DNA from: Brockia lithotrophica
Lineage (GTDB): Bacteria; Bacillota; Bacilli; Thermicanales; DSM-22653
Assembly: GCA_003050565.1 (NCBI GenBank)
Contig: PEBW01000003.1
Location: 1 to 64,000 of the forward strand
Length of the DNA stretch: 64,000 bases
Direction of reading: 5' to 3'
In this document: piece after piece, positions 43,335-51,629 of the stretch
Layout of the letters: each line of letters begins with the position of its first letter
Numbering within the stretch: the first letter of the stretch is position 1
The notes under the pieces: model-generated
What the model was told of the DNA's origin: nothing
What the model saw: the letters and a program-made list of their open reading frames with translations, nothing else
The model's database searches: none
Made by a program: the position numbers and the translations under genes

Positions 43335-43697
43335 TCAGGCACCTGGATTACGCCCCGACCCTTGACGATACGTGCACAAAGCGGTTATGCCGCCCGTCCC
43401 AGCGCCAGTGCAGGATCGTGTGGAAAGGCACCGGTCCGGGAACATCGACGACGTTTCCGATGAAAGGCCGGTCAGATCGCCGAGGACACTGACGGCGATG
43501 CCTTCTTTACGGTGGAGTTCGGCCAGCGCTTTCGTCATGGCGTGCTCCATGTGCCGGATTCGGCGATCGAGCTTCTCCAGGATCCGGCCTTTGGCCGCCT
43601 GCATGATCGGTTCGAACTCCGGCAGGCGGTCGGCTCCGATCGGAAACTGCCGGATGAGAAGCAGCCGATCGGGACGGGAGGCGGAACTCCAGGCCAT
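43335..43697 (-). pseudogene. Small gene or transposase remnant (weakly TnpB-like)
   Basis: A 120-codon frame with a very strong start, AAGGAGGTGAAAAGC ATG at 43697. The middle (LEKLDRRIRHMEHAMTKALA, then LHRKEGIAVSVLGDLTGL) resembles the helix and following strand around the second RuvC residue in TnpB transposon nucleases (H-x-x-T-x-x-L...V-x-x-GDLTG). After GDLTGL the resemblance stops and the reading becomes S/T/G/C-rich. The N-terminal wedge/REC part and the zinc ribbon of TnpB are missing. It may be a decayed insertion element; a real small gene cannot be excluded. Confidence 0.35.
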
Positions 43698-43905
43698 GCT
43701 TTTCACCTCCTTTAAGTCGAGAATATCTAAATTCGCACAAATTTTCAAGCACCGCCTTTCCTCTCGCCCTCTGAAGGAGGTGGGTCTTCCCGCGGCGTAA
43801 TATAATAAACCCAACACGGCGGCTTCTTTTCACGTCCCTATGCGCCCGAGATGGGAAAAGGGATTCCCGTGTTCGCTCCCTCCGACACCGCCGCCCGAGG
43901 AGAGC

Positions 43906-43998
43906 GTGAATAGCTACCTCGCAAAACTTCGTGAGTCCGCACGAGAGCAAAAGGTCGCAAATTTCATGGACCCAAACATTAAGGAGGAAAGAGCATGA
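43906..43998 (+). CDS. 30-residue small protein or leader peptide upstream of the prohibitin-like gene
   Basis: GTG at 43906 with a GAGGAGAG site directly upstream. It encodes MNSYLAKLRESAREQ, then KVANFMDPNIKEERA. The stop TGA overlaps the ATG of the next gene (ATGA), and the ribosome site of that gene (AAGGAGGAA) lies inside its last codons. This layout is usual for translational coupling. Amphipathic and charged, no membrane segment. May be a real micro-protein or only a coupling device. Confidence 0.45.
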   Translation: MNSYLAKLRESAREQKVANFMDPNIKEERA

Positions 43999-44963
43999 GC
44001 GACGAAACGCGACCCCAATCTTCGGGGTGGGAACGACCAAAAAACGAGAAAACTCCGTTGGAGCCGGAACAGTCTCAGTCAAGAGGAGATAAGCAAGAGA
44101 AGCAAGAAGACCATAAAAACGAGAAAAAAGTCCCCTCGGAAAAGGTATCGAAACGTAATGTCCTATCGGCGATTACCTTCTTGGCGGTCTTGTCCTTCCT
44201 CCTGATCCTCTTCTTGAAAACCGTAGTTACTGTACCTGCCGGCCATAGGGGAGTGCTCCTCCAATTTGGCGCGGTGAAAGACGTGTGGGGTGAAGGTCTT
44301 CACTTCAAAATCCCGTTTGTGCAGAGCGTCGTGCTCCTGGACGTGCGCGTGCAAAAGAGCAGCACCGACGCGGCGGCGGCGAGCAAGGACCTCCAAGTCG
44401 TAAAGAGCACGGTCGTCCTCAACTTCCACGTCGATCCGTCCCGCGTAGCGGATGTGTACCAAAATCTAGGCACGGACTATGCGAGCAAAGTCATCGACCC
44501 CGCGGTACAGGAAGCCTTCAAGGCCATCACCGCGCGGTACACGGCGGAGGAGCTCATCACCATGCGCCAGAAGGTGAGCGAGGAAACGAAAGAGCTCTTG
44601 AGCGACCGTCTCAAGCCATACGGAATTCTCGTAGACGGCTACAACATCGTAAACTTCGACTTCAGCGAGGAATTCAACAAAGCCGTAGAAGCGAAGCTCA
44701 CGGCCGAACAGATGGCCCTCAAGGCGCAAAGGGACCTCGAACGCATTAAAATCGAGGCGCAGCAACGAATCGAACAGGCCAAAGCCGAAGCAGAAGCCTT
44801 GCGCTTGCAAAAAGATCAACTCACACCGGAGCTCTTGCGGCTTAGGGAGATCGAAGTGCAGAAAATGGCGGTGCAGAAGTGGGACGGGAAGCTGCCCAAC
44901 GTCACCGGCGGGGCGGTTCCCTTCATCGACATTCCGCAAAACACGCAAAATCCTGGTAAATAA
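43995..44963 (+). CDS. Prohibitin/HflC-like SPFH protein
   Basis: A 322-residue protein with a polar N-terminal tail (about 1-55, rich in Q, E, K, S), one membrane segment (AITFLAVLSFLLILFLKTVV, about 58-78), then an SPFH domain: VPAGHRGVLLQFGAVKDVWGEGLHFKIPFVQSV and KSTVVLNFHVDPSRVADVYQNLG. The end is a Glu/Gln/Lys coiled coil (about 235-290). Prohibitin-type rather than FtsH-regulatory HflC/K pair. ATG at 43995 with AAGGAGGAA. Lower GC and more Lys than neighbours. Own terminator; the SPFH gene on the other strand begins about 0.9 kb away. Confidence 0.9.
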   Translation: MSDETRPQSSGWERPKNEKTPLEPEQSQSRGDKQEKQEDHKNEKKVPSEKVSKRNVLSAITFLAVLSFLLILFLKTVVTVPAGHRGVLLQFGAVKDVWGEGLHFKIPFVQSVVLLDVRVQKSSTDAAAASKDLQVVKSTVVLNFHVDPSRVADVYQNLGTDYASKVIDPAVQEAFKAITARYTAEELITMRQKVSEETKELLSDRLKPYGILVDGYNIVNFDFSEEFNKAVEAKLTAEQMALKAQRDLERIKIEAQQRIEQAKAEAEALRLQKDQLTPELLRLREIEVQKMAVQKWDGKLPNVTGGAVPFIDIPQNTQNPGK

Positions 44964-44980
44964 AAAATCCACTCCCCATC

Positions 44981-45006
44981 GGCGCCCCCGTGGGCGCCTC
45001 TTTTGT
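44981..45006 (+). terminator. Terminator after the prohibitin-like gene
   Basis: GGCGCCC-CCGT-GGGCGCC stem followed by TCTTTTGTT on the plus strand, 17 bp after the stop. Confidence 0.85.
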
Positions 45007-45122
45007 TCCTCGCGTTGCCACAAAACGAAGCGACCGAGGAGAGAGGCAAAGGTAGAAGAGGCGAGGTTCGGGCGTTCGGGACGGCGTACGCGCAAATCGC
45101 ACGCGGAACGAGCGCCCCCGTT

Positions 45123-46268
45123 CTACACCTCTTCTAAAATTTCCGCCGCCGTAAGAACCAAAGGAGGGCCGCCGCTCCCTTCGGGGAGAAGGAGGAGCTC
45201 CCCCTGCGGCCCGATCCCCACCATGCGACCCGCAACTTCGCCGCGGGCCGTCTTTACGCGGACCGCACCGCGGAAGGGATGGGCAAACCTGAGAAACGCC
45301 TGCCGCGCAGGGGCAAAGCCCCTGCGCACGTACTCCTCCAGACGCACCTCAAGCCGCTCCAAAAGCACGGCGAGAAATTCCTCGCGCCCCGGGGGCGTCT
45401 TCCCGCGTGCGATGAGGTGCGCGGCGACGGAATGGGCGATAGGCCGGAGGTCTTCGGGAATTTCCTGGGAAATGTCGCCTACGTTCACCCCGATTCCGAG
45501 GAGGATCCAAGAAACCCTATCGGCCTCCCCCTCCACCATCACGAGGAGCCCGCCGGCCTTTCGTCCGTCCAGGACGAGGTCGTTGGGCCACTTGAGTGTG
45601 GGCGCGCCGCCAAAAGAGACGACCGCTTCTGCCATGGCCACCGCCGCCACGAGTCCGACCGGTAAAGTCTCCGCGAGCGAAAGCGGGTGGCGAAGGACGA
45701 GGGTAAAGGAAAGGGTACGGCCCGGAACTGTGACCCACCGCCTGCCGTGACGCCCGCGTCCCCGCGTCTGGGCGTCGGCCAGCACGAGCGCCCCGTGGGG
45801 CGCCCCTTCCCGCGCCCAACGCTTGGCCTCGTCCTGAGTGGAAGAAACTTCGGCAAAGACGCGCCGCACGCGGCCCAACGAGCGTGTCCGGAGGAGGGAG
45901 GCAAGTTTTGCCTCGGAGAAACTCGCGGTTTCCGAAGCGCGCCGTCCTGCAACACGGCCCGCCTCGGAAGCGCCGGCAAAGTCCCACTCCCCCGCTCCAC
46001 CGCCTGCGGGGCCCGCCGCGGACGGACGCTCGAAGAGGACGTATCCCCCGCGCGGGACGCCTTCGATCGGGAACCCCTCCCGGCGCAGGGTTTCTACGGC
46101 CTTCCATACGGCCGTGCGGCTCACCCCGAGGCGGCGGGCCAACTCCCCCCCGGAAACGCGCCGTCCTCCTGCGGCGCGGAGCGCCGCGAGGACCGCCGCG
46201 CGGAGTCCCGCGCCGCGTTCCCTTGCGGCGGGATTTCCCGTCTCTCTACGCCGCCCTTCGTCCACCAC
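45123..46268 (-). CDS. birA: BirA, biotin-protein ligase and repressor
   Basis: A 381-residue bifunctional protein. Residues 25-80 are a winged helix (VSGGELARRLGVSRTAVWKAVETLRREG), then a Gly/Ala-rich linker (about 85-125, longer than usual), the ligase domain with SSTQDEAKRW, the biotinyl-AMP loop GRGRHGRRW, KWPNDL and ILLGIGVNVG, and a C-terminal SH3-like domain. It attaches biotin to carboxylases and, when loaded, represses biotin genes; the bioB promoter in this window has matching sites. The GTG at 46268 with GGAGGAGG is preferred. Confidence 0.95.
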   Translation of the reverse strand: MVDEGRRRETGNPAARERGAGLRAAVLAALRAAGGRRVSGGELARRLGVSRTAVWKAVETLRREGFPIEGVPRGGYVLFERPSAAGPAGGGAGEWDFAGASEAGRVAGRRASETASFSEAKLASLLRTRSLGRVRRVFAEVSSTQDEAKRWAREGAPHGALVLADAQTRGRGRHGRRWVTVPGRTLSFTLVLRHPLSLAETLPVGLVAAVAMAEAVVSFGGAPTLKWPNDLVLDGRKAGGLLVMVEGEADRVSWILLGIGVNVGDISQEIPEDLRPIAHSVAAHLIARGKTPPGREEFLAVLLERLEVRLEEYVRRGFAPARQAFLRFAHPFRGAVRVKTARGEVAGRMVGIGPQGELLLLPEGSGGPPLVLTAAEILEEV

Positions 46269-46305
46269 GGCTTTCCTCCTCCTCTTTCTGGATTTCCCTC
46301 CGTCC

Positions 46306-47607
46306 CTACCGTTCGAGGCGCGCCGCAAGCCGCAGCGCTTCCGCCTCGAGGGCCGCAGGATCCGGAGGAAAAAGCCCCGCGTTCACGCTTCGGTAGAGCG
46401 CCTCCCGCAACTTTCGCACCCACGGCCCGGGCCTAAACCCGTGCCGCGCGAGGAAGTCCCCCACGTCGAGAGGGAGGTCGCGGTACGTCGGGACTGGGAG
46501 CGAGGCGAGACGCGTGCGCACGTCCGCCCACCGCCCCGGAAGCACGATCGGAAGAGAGTCCTCCCCCACGCCGTCCCGCGGCGCCGGGACGAGGAAATCC
46601 TCCGCCCCGGCCTCGCGGAAGAGGGAGAGGAGGGAAAAGAGCGCCGTGGCGCGGTCCTCGTCGCCTTCGGCCCAGGCGCGCACGAGCGGCCACGGAAGCC
46701 CCGCCAAGGGAGGGGAAGCGGAAAGCTCCGCCAGGTCCGCATCCAGGATCGCGGCGGCGCGGCGGAGGCGCCTCGGCCACGGGAGGCGGAAAAAGCCCTC
46801 GGGATATCCGGGCGGGTCCGCGAGAAACCTCTCCCACGTCCACACGAGTACGGCTCGGGGCAGCTCCGGCGAAAGGCGGGGGAAAAGGGCCTCGGCGACC
46901 GGACGACATTTCGGGCGGACGACGGCCAGAAGCCCGGCGGCGTCGAACAGGGCGAGACCGCGGCCGATTCCCTCGCGGCGAAAGAGCTTATCCACCTCTG
47001 CGAGGATCCGCTCGCGCGCGACGCGCACGAGCTCCAGGCGCAGGGCGACGAGGGCTTCCCACGTCTTTTCCTCGATGACAAAGGCGAAGCGCGCGGCAAA
47101 GCGTACGGCGCGCACCATGCGGAGCGGGTCTTCGCGAAAGCGCTCCGCCGCATCCCCGACGGCGCGCACGACCCCCCGCCGCAGGTCTTCGCGACCCCCG
47201 AAGGGGTCGACGATCTCGCCTTCCGGCCCCAAGGCCATGGCGTTGATCGTGAAGTCGCGCCGCGCGAGGTCCTCTCCGAGCGAGGTTCCGAAGGCGACGA
47301 CCGGGTGGCGGTCGGCGGTGGGGTACACCTCGCGGCGGAAGGTCGTCACCTCGTACGCCTTTCCCTCCCAGGGTACGGTGACCGTGCCGTACGCCGCGCC
47401 CGTAGGGACGGCTTCCGGGAAGAGGGCGAGCACCTCGGAGGGCGTAGCCGCGGTGGCGATGTCCGCTTCTTCCACGGGAAGGCCCAGAATGCGGTCGCGC
47501 ACGGCGCCGCCTACGACGTACGCCGCAAAACCTGCGGCGCGCAGGCGCCCGACGATCCGCCACGCCCCTTCCCAAATGTGCCCCTCCCCTCCTCCGTTCC
47601 CCGTCAC
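46306..47607 (-). CDS. cca: tRNA nucleotidyltransferase (CCA-adding)
   Basis: A 433-residue class II nucleotidyltransferase. It keeps YVVGGAVRD, RRDFTINAMA, the RFREDPLRMVRAVRFAARF helix and DPFGGREDLRRGVVR. The carboxylate pair usually written DxD in KDxDIAT reads EADIAT here, a conservative change of the first metal ligand. GTG at 47607 overlaps the dapB stop (GTGA). In Bacillus mgsA and the bacillithiol genes lie between dapB and cca; they are missing here. Confidence 0.92.
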   Translation of the reverse strand: MTGNGGGEGHIWEGAWRIVGRLRAAGFAAYVVGGAVRDRILGLPVEEADIATAATPSEVLALFPEAVPTGAAYGTVTVPWEGKAYEVTTFRREVYPTADRHPVVAFGTSLGEDLARRDFTINAMALGPEGEIVDPFGGREDLRRGVVRAVGDAAERFREDPLRMVRAVRFAARFAFVIEEKTWEALVALRLELVRVARERILAEVDKLFRREGIGRGLALFDAAGLLAVVRPKCRPVAEALFPRLSPELPRAVLVWTWERFLADPPGYPEGFFRLPWPRRLRRAAAILDADLAELSASPPLAGLPWPLVRAWAEGDEDRATALFSLLSLFREAGAEDFLVPAPRDGVGEDSLPIVLPGRWADVRTRLASLPVPTYRDLPLDVGDFLARHGFRPGPWVRKLREALYRSVNAGLFPPDPAALEAEALRLAARLER

Positions 47608-48485
47608 CCTCTCCCCTCCAGCAACTCCCGCTCGAGCAGGCGGTCCAGCCCGTAGACGAGCTCCTCGAGTTCGAGCACGCGCTCCACGGCGTAGCGAAGC
47701 CCCGGCATGAACGCCCGGCGCGTCACCGTATCCACGCGAAACGTGAGCCACTCCCCGTCGCCACCGAAGAGGAGTTCGTGGTGGGCGACGAAGCCGGGGA
47801 GCCGCACGCTGTGGACGGGCACGCCGAAGGCGAGGACGCCGCGCGCCGAAAGATCGGAGTACGGAGGCGAGACCCGAGGTGCGCCCGCCTCCCGCGCAGC
47901 GGCCGCCGCTTTCTCCCCTCCGCGGGCCTCCGCGACTGCCTCCGCGAGGAGGAGGGCCGTGCCAGACGGCGCATCCTTCTTCTGGTCGTGGTGCATCTCC
48001 ACGATCTCCACGTACGGAAAGAAGCGTGCCGCGAGGGCCGCGGCCCGGCGCAAGACGGCCGCTCCCAAGGAGAAATTCGGGGCGATCACCGCCCCCAGCC
48101 GCTTGCTCCGGGCGAGGGCGGCGAGCTCTTCGATCTCCTCCCGCGCGAGCCCTGTCGTCCCGACCACCGGGCGTACGCCCGCTTCGAGGGCCGCCCGCGC
48201 GTGCTTGTACACGGCTTCCGGCGAGGTGAAGTCGATGTAGACGTCCGGCTGCACGGCGGAAAAGAGCTCGTCCACCGTAGAAAACGCGGGAACGCCTTCG
48301 AGGCTACGCCCGCGGCGGTCCACAGTTCCGACGAGGCGGAAGTGTTCCGTCGCGCGCACGAGCTCCACCGCCTCCTGCCCCATGCGTCCGAACGCCCCCC
48401 CTACGGCGACGCGCACGGGGGTGGGAACCACACCCGTCGCCTCTTCCCGCTTTTTCCGTACTCCCCACGACTCCCCTCCGTTCAT
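47604..48485 (-). CDS. dapB: 4-hydroxy-tetrahydrodipicolinate reductase
   Basis: A 293-residue NAD(P)H enzyme of lysine/diaminopimelate synthesis. The nucleotide-binding GAFGRMGQ, VYIDFTSPEAV, VVGTTGL, and the catalytic EIVEMHHDQKKDAPSGTA (His-His and Lys) are all present. An extra N-terminal 25 residues precede the Rossmann fold. ATG at 48485 with AGGAGGGG overlaps the ypjD stop (ATGA). Confidence 0.96.
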   Translation of the reverse strand: MNGGESWGVRKKREEATGVVPTPVRVAVGGAFGRMGQEAVELVRATEHFRLVGTVDRRGRSLEGVPAFSTVDELFSAVQPDVYIDFTSPEAVYKHARAALEAGVRPVVGTTGLAREEIEELAALARSKRLGAVIAPNFSLGAAVLRRAAALAARFFPYVEIVEMHHDQKKDAPSGTALLLAEAVAEARGGEKAAAAAREAGAPRVSPPYSDLSARGVLAFGVPVHSVRLPGFVAHHELLFGGDGEWLTFRVDTVTRRAFMPGLRYAVERVLELEELVYGLDRLLERELLEGRG

Positions 48486-48868
48486 CGAGAATCCCCTCCT
48501 TCGCGAACCGGATCTCGCCTCGGCCAGCGGTCGCGGTCGCGCGTCCGGTACTTCGCCATGACCGACTCGTATGCCGCCTCGAGGTCGATCCCCTGGGCGT
48601 TGGCAAAGCTTACGAGTACGAAAAAGACGTCGCCCAGCTCCTCCTCGAGGCTACCTTCCGGCTCCGTCGGCTTCTTGGGCTTCTCCCCGAAGCGGTGGTT
48701 CACCTCGCGGGCGAGCTCGCCCACCTCTTCCGCGAGGCGGGCGACCATCGTGAGCGGCGTAAAGTACCCGGCCGCATAGCCGGATATGAGTTCGTCTACC
48801 TCGCGCTGAATCTCGGGCAGGGTCTTGTGCGCCTTTGGCGTCGCTCCTTCGCGTACGGCTCCGGACAC
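48482..48868 (-). CDS. ypjD: YpjD, MazG-type nucleotide pyrophosphohydrolase
   Basis: A 128-residue all-helical NTP pyrophosphohydrolase. The metal-binding pattern is ARLAEEVGELAREVNHRFG (E-x-x-E) with EELGDVFFVLVSFAN (E-x-x-D). Located before dapB as in Bacillus. GTG at 48868 with GGAGGTGGG. The substrate is unknown; the family cleans non-standard nucleotides. Confidence 0.93.
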   Translation of the reverse strand: MSGAVREGATPKAHKTLPEIQREVDELISGYAAGYFTPLTMVARLAEEVGELAREVNHRFGEKPKKPTEPEGSLEEELGDVFFVLVSFANAQGIDLEAAYESVMAKYRTRDRDRWPRRDPVREGGDSR

Positions 48869-48916
48869 CTCGCCCCACCTCCTCGTCTCGTCTCTCGTCG
48901 AAACCTCGCGCGGCGC

Positions 48917-48945
48917 TTGGGCAAAGGGGAGCGCTTCGCTACAAT
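48917..48945 (+). promoter_or_regulatory. Promoter of the YitT-family gene
   Basis: TTGGGC (48917-48922), 17 bp, TACAAT (48940-48945), 27 bp before the ATG. Confidence 0.6.
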
Positions 48946-48972
48946 AAGGAAGCGGGCGAAAGGAGAAGCGTC

Positions 48973-49887
48973 ATGCCGAACGGCAAAATGCGCCTGAGCT
49001 CCCTCCTCTTCGACTACATGCTCCTCTTCGCGGGGAGCGCCATCTTCGCCGCCGGGCTGAACGCCTTCATCCTCGCGAACGGACTCGCCGAGGGCGGGGT
49101 GACGGGGATCGCCCTCATCCTGTACTATCGGGCACACTGGCCGCCGGGGTGGACGATCCTCGCCCTCAACCTCCCGCTTTTCCTCCTCGGTTGGCGCACG
49201 CTCGGGAGTGCCGCCCTCGTGCGCACGGTCTTCGCCACGGTGACGAGCTCGGTCTTCATCGAGTGGATGAAGCCCCTCCGCTCGGTTTCCACCCACGACC
49301 TCCTCCTCGCCGCCCTCTACGCCGGCGTGAGCATCGGCCTTGGGCTGGGCCTCATCATCCGAAGCGGCGGAACCACGGGAGGCTCCGACCTCGTGGCGCG
49401 GATCGTGCACAAGCTCACGGGGATGAACGTCGGGCGTGCGATGTTCTTCTTCGACGCGGGCGTGATCCTTCTCTCCATCGCCACGTACCTCGACCTCGAG
49501 CGGGCGATGTACACCCTCGTGGCCCTGTTCATCGGCGCCCGCGTCGTCGACCTCGTCCAAGAAACCGCCTACGCCGCCCGCGCCGTGCTCGTGATCTCCC
49601 CGCGCTCGCAGGCGATCGCCCGCCGCGTGCTTGCCGAGCTCGAGCGCGGGGCCACGTACATCCGGGGCATCGGGGCGTATTCGGGGACGGAGTACCCCCT
49701 TCTGTACGTCGTGGTTTCCCAGAGCGAGCTCGCCCGCCTCAAGCAGATCATCTTCGAAGAAGACCCGCGTGCCTTTTTCGTCGTCACGGAGGCCCACGAC
49801 GTCCACGGAGAAGGATTTACGTGGGAGAGTCCGGCGGAAGGGCCGAGGCCGTCCCCGGAGCCCCCGCCTTCCCGGGACGCCGTCTAA
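48973..49887 (+). CDS. YitT/YpjC-family membrane protein with DUF2179 domain
   Basis: A 304-residue protein with about five membrane helices (residues 10-175), including FILANGLAEGGVTGIALIL and IIRSGGTTGGSDLVARI, and a cytosolic DUF2179 domain (about 200-290: YIRGIGAYSGTEYPLLYVVVSQ and HDVHGEGF). In Bacillus the paralogue ypjC sits next to ypjD, as here, but on the same strand; here it is reversed. Function of the family is not established. ATG at 48973 with AAAGGAGAAG. Confidence 0.9.
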   Translation: MPNGKMRLSSLLFDYMLLFAGSAIFAAGLNAFILANGLAEGGVTGIALILYYRAHWPPGWTILALNLPLFLLGWRTLGSAALVRTVFATVTSSVFIEWMKPLRSVSTHDLLLAALYAGVSIGLGLGLIIRSGGTTGGSDLVARIVHKLTGMNVGRAMFFFDAGVILLSIATYLDLERAMYTLVALFIGARVVDLVQETAYAARAVLVISPRSQAIARRVLAELERGATYIRGIGAYSGTEYPLLYVVVSQSELARLKQIIFEEDPRAFFVVTEAHDVHGEGFTWESPAEGPRPSPEPPPSRDAV

Positions 49888-49905
49888 ACACAATCCTAGC
49901 GCAAG

Positions 49906-49934
49906 AAGCCCGCCGAACAAAAGCGGCGGGCTTT
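49906..49934. terminator. Bidirectional terminator between two convergent genes
   Basis: AAGCCCGCCG (49906-49915) pairs with CGGCGGGCTT (49924-49933). It serves the plus-strand YitT gene (TTT follows) and reaches into the stop codon of the minus-strand IDEAL gene. Confidence 0.75.
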
Positions 49935-50163
49935 ACGCGTGCTCCTCCGTCTCCTGCGACTCCTCGTGGAGAAGCCTTCGCAAAAGAAGGGTGAGTTCCT
50001 CGAACTTTTCCCGATCGCGCTCGTCGAGCGCGCGATCGATTTCTCGCCGCAGGCGCTCGACCGTGTAGGCGCGAACCGCCCGCTCGAGGACGATTTCCGC
50101 CACGATCGACGCCACGGGGTCGCCGGCTTGCGATCGCCGCTCAACCTGCCGCTCCATTCCCAC
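49933..50163 (-). CDS. Small IDEAL-domain protein
   Basis: A 76-residue protein. Residues 35-65 (RLRREIDRALDERDREKFEELTLLLRRLL) fit the IDEAL domain, named for a shared I-D-x-A-L pattern. In Bacillus the domain occurs at the end of YpiB in this genome position, so this may be a reduced YpiB without its UPF0302 part. GTG at 50163 after GGGAGGGAG. Likely an adaptor peptide; partner unknown. Confidence 0.65.
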   Translation of the reverse strand: MGMERQVERRSQAGDPVASIVAEIVLERAVRAYTVERLRREIDRALDERDREKFEELTLLLRRLLHEESQETEEHA

Positions 50164-50387
50164 GTCCGCTCCCTCCCCTCGTCCGGGGTCTCTCTTACCC
50201 GTTATTTCCCGGATGGGCAGGGCGTAACCCTCGATGCGGGGGAAAAATAGGAAAACGCAGCGGGTGCGGGAAAAAGCCGGCCGGCGCGGCGCTCAGCCGC
50301 GGAACGGCGCGCAAGAAAGCCTCGCGCGGCCGGAAAAAGGGCGCCGCCCGACGGAGGTTCGCGGGACATTCGATTCTTTGAATGATC

Positions 50388-51629
50388 TCAGAGAGAGACG
50401 AGGCGTCCGTGCGCCCAACGGCACGCCGCCCGCAAGTAGTAGCCGCGTCCCCACGGGGGGCCCCAGACGGCCAAGGGAGGAGCGGAGCGGGGGTGATCGC
50501 TTCCCCCGTCCCCCCCATCCCATCCGTGAGGAAGTGCGTCGGAAGATTCTCCGGAAGAACGCACGAGAAGGTGGGGGATTCCGTCGAGAAAGAGGACGCG
50601 CGGGGGACGCGTGCCCAGGCGGGGCGGAAAGAGGACGAAGTCGGCGGTCGCGCCGGGGGTGAGGCGGCCTCGCTCGGGGTAGAGTCCCAGAAGGCGGTAG
50701 AGGCGCCCTTGGAGCGTAGGCCTACCGAGCAGAGCCGTTTCCTCCGGCAAGTCGAGGGAGACGGGTCCCCTTCCGCGCGCGGAAACGGACGCGGGGCATT
50801 CCCAACGGGTGTTCGTACCCCCCTCGCTTGCGCGCGCGAGAAACTCGCCCAGCGTGCAAAGCACCCGAAGGAGGAACCCCGCCGGGCAAAACCCCGCCAC
50901 CACGACGCCCTCCTCGACGACGCGCACGGGCTCGTCGGGGAGGAGCACGAGAGGGGGATCCCCTTCCCCGCCGTCGCCTTCCTGCACCGCGGGGAAGTCC
51001 CGCGCCTCCGAGGCCGGCTCTCCCTCGCGCCTCCCCCGCGGGAGAGGTTCGGTGCGGGAGAAAGGGGCTCCACCGCCGCACACCGGCGACCAAGGGGTGT
51101 GTACGACGTGAAGCCCCGACCGGGAGGCGAATTCTACGGTCCCCCGTCGTCCGTACGGGTGCGGCCAACGTTCGCCGTGCACCCACACCGCCGCAATTCC
51201 CGCGCGCCGAAGTTCGCTCGCGAGTCCCGGGGTGAACTTGGAGAGCGGAAGTACGGGGATAAACGCGTAAGTCAGGGGAGAATCCGCGTACACGCGGTGT
51301 GCCCGCGCCCACACGAGGGAAAAGGGGAGCTTCCCGTCGTAGGGGAGGAGTTCTACCGCCGTTCCGACCCCGGCGTAGAACAGGCGCCGCCAAAGAGCGC
51401 GCCCGCGAGCAGGGTCTTCTTCCAGACGCGCGCGCACACTCCCCAACGCGATGAGGGCGCCCGCCGCCGGGCGCAAGATCCCGCCCTGCGCGTCGATATG
51501 CCAACGCGCCCTCCGCCCGCTGCCGCGTCCGCCGAGGTCGTACGCCCGACCGTCGCGGACGACGACGTCCCCCACTTCCCCGGCCGTGTCGATGCCGAAA
51601 CGGCGCGCGCGTTCGATCTTCCCCTCCAT
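50388..51629 (-). CDS. Divergent amidohydrolase-like protein without the usual metal ligands
   Basis: A 413-residue protein. The beginning (GDVVVRDGRAYDLGG, then IDAQGGILRPAAGALIALGS) and the end (ERGRLTPGATADFVLFPP) have the form of the small beta domain of dihydroorotase/adenine-deaminase-type amidohydrolases. GVGTAVELLPYD and ELRRAGIAAVWVHGE resemble the first barrel strands. But the H-x-H pair expected just after ILRPAAGA is absent (LIALGS). The carboxylated Lys and later His ligands are not evident either. It is probably not a classical metal hydrolase. Start ATG at 51629 is chosen by reading-frame quality; the ribosome site is weak. Not present at this place in Bacillus. Confidence 0.6.
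   Translation of the reverse strand: MEGKIERARRFGIDTAGEVGDVVVRDGRAYDLGGRGSGRRARWHIDAQGGILRPAAGALIALGSVRARLEEDPARGRALWRRLFYAGVGTAVELLPYDGKLPFSLVWARAHRVYADSPLTYAFIPVLPLSKFTPGLASELRRAGIAAVWVHGERWPHPYGRRGTVEFASRSGLHVVHTPWSPVCGGGAPFSRTEPLPRGRREGEPASEARDFPAVQEGDGGEGDPPLVLLPDEPVRVVEEGVVVAGFCPAGFLLRVLCTLGEFLARASEGGTNTRWECPASVSARGRGPVSLDLPEETALLGRPTLQGRLYRLLGLYPERGRLTPGATADFVLFPPRLGTRPPRVLFLDGIPHLLVRSSGESSDALPHGWDGGDGGSDHPRSAPPLAVWGPPWGRGYYLRAACRWAHGRLVSL

Noticed and set aside
42121-43340. CRISPR array suggested by repeated GC-rich hairpins
   Set aside because: Only two unequal repeats, no regular spacers and no cas genes.
50164-50387. Gene or RNA between the IDEAL gene and the amidohydrolase-like gene
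   Set aside because: Only GC-rich partial dyads and a weak GGGC-GGC-GCCC stem followed by TTTTT on the minus strand; not enough for a feature.
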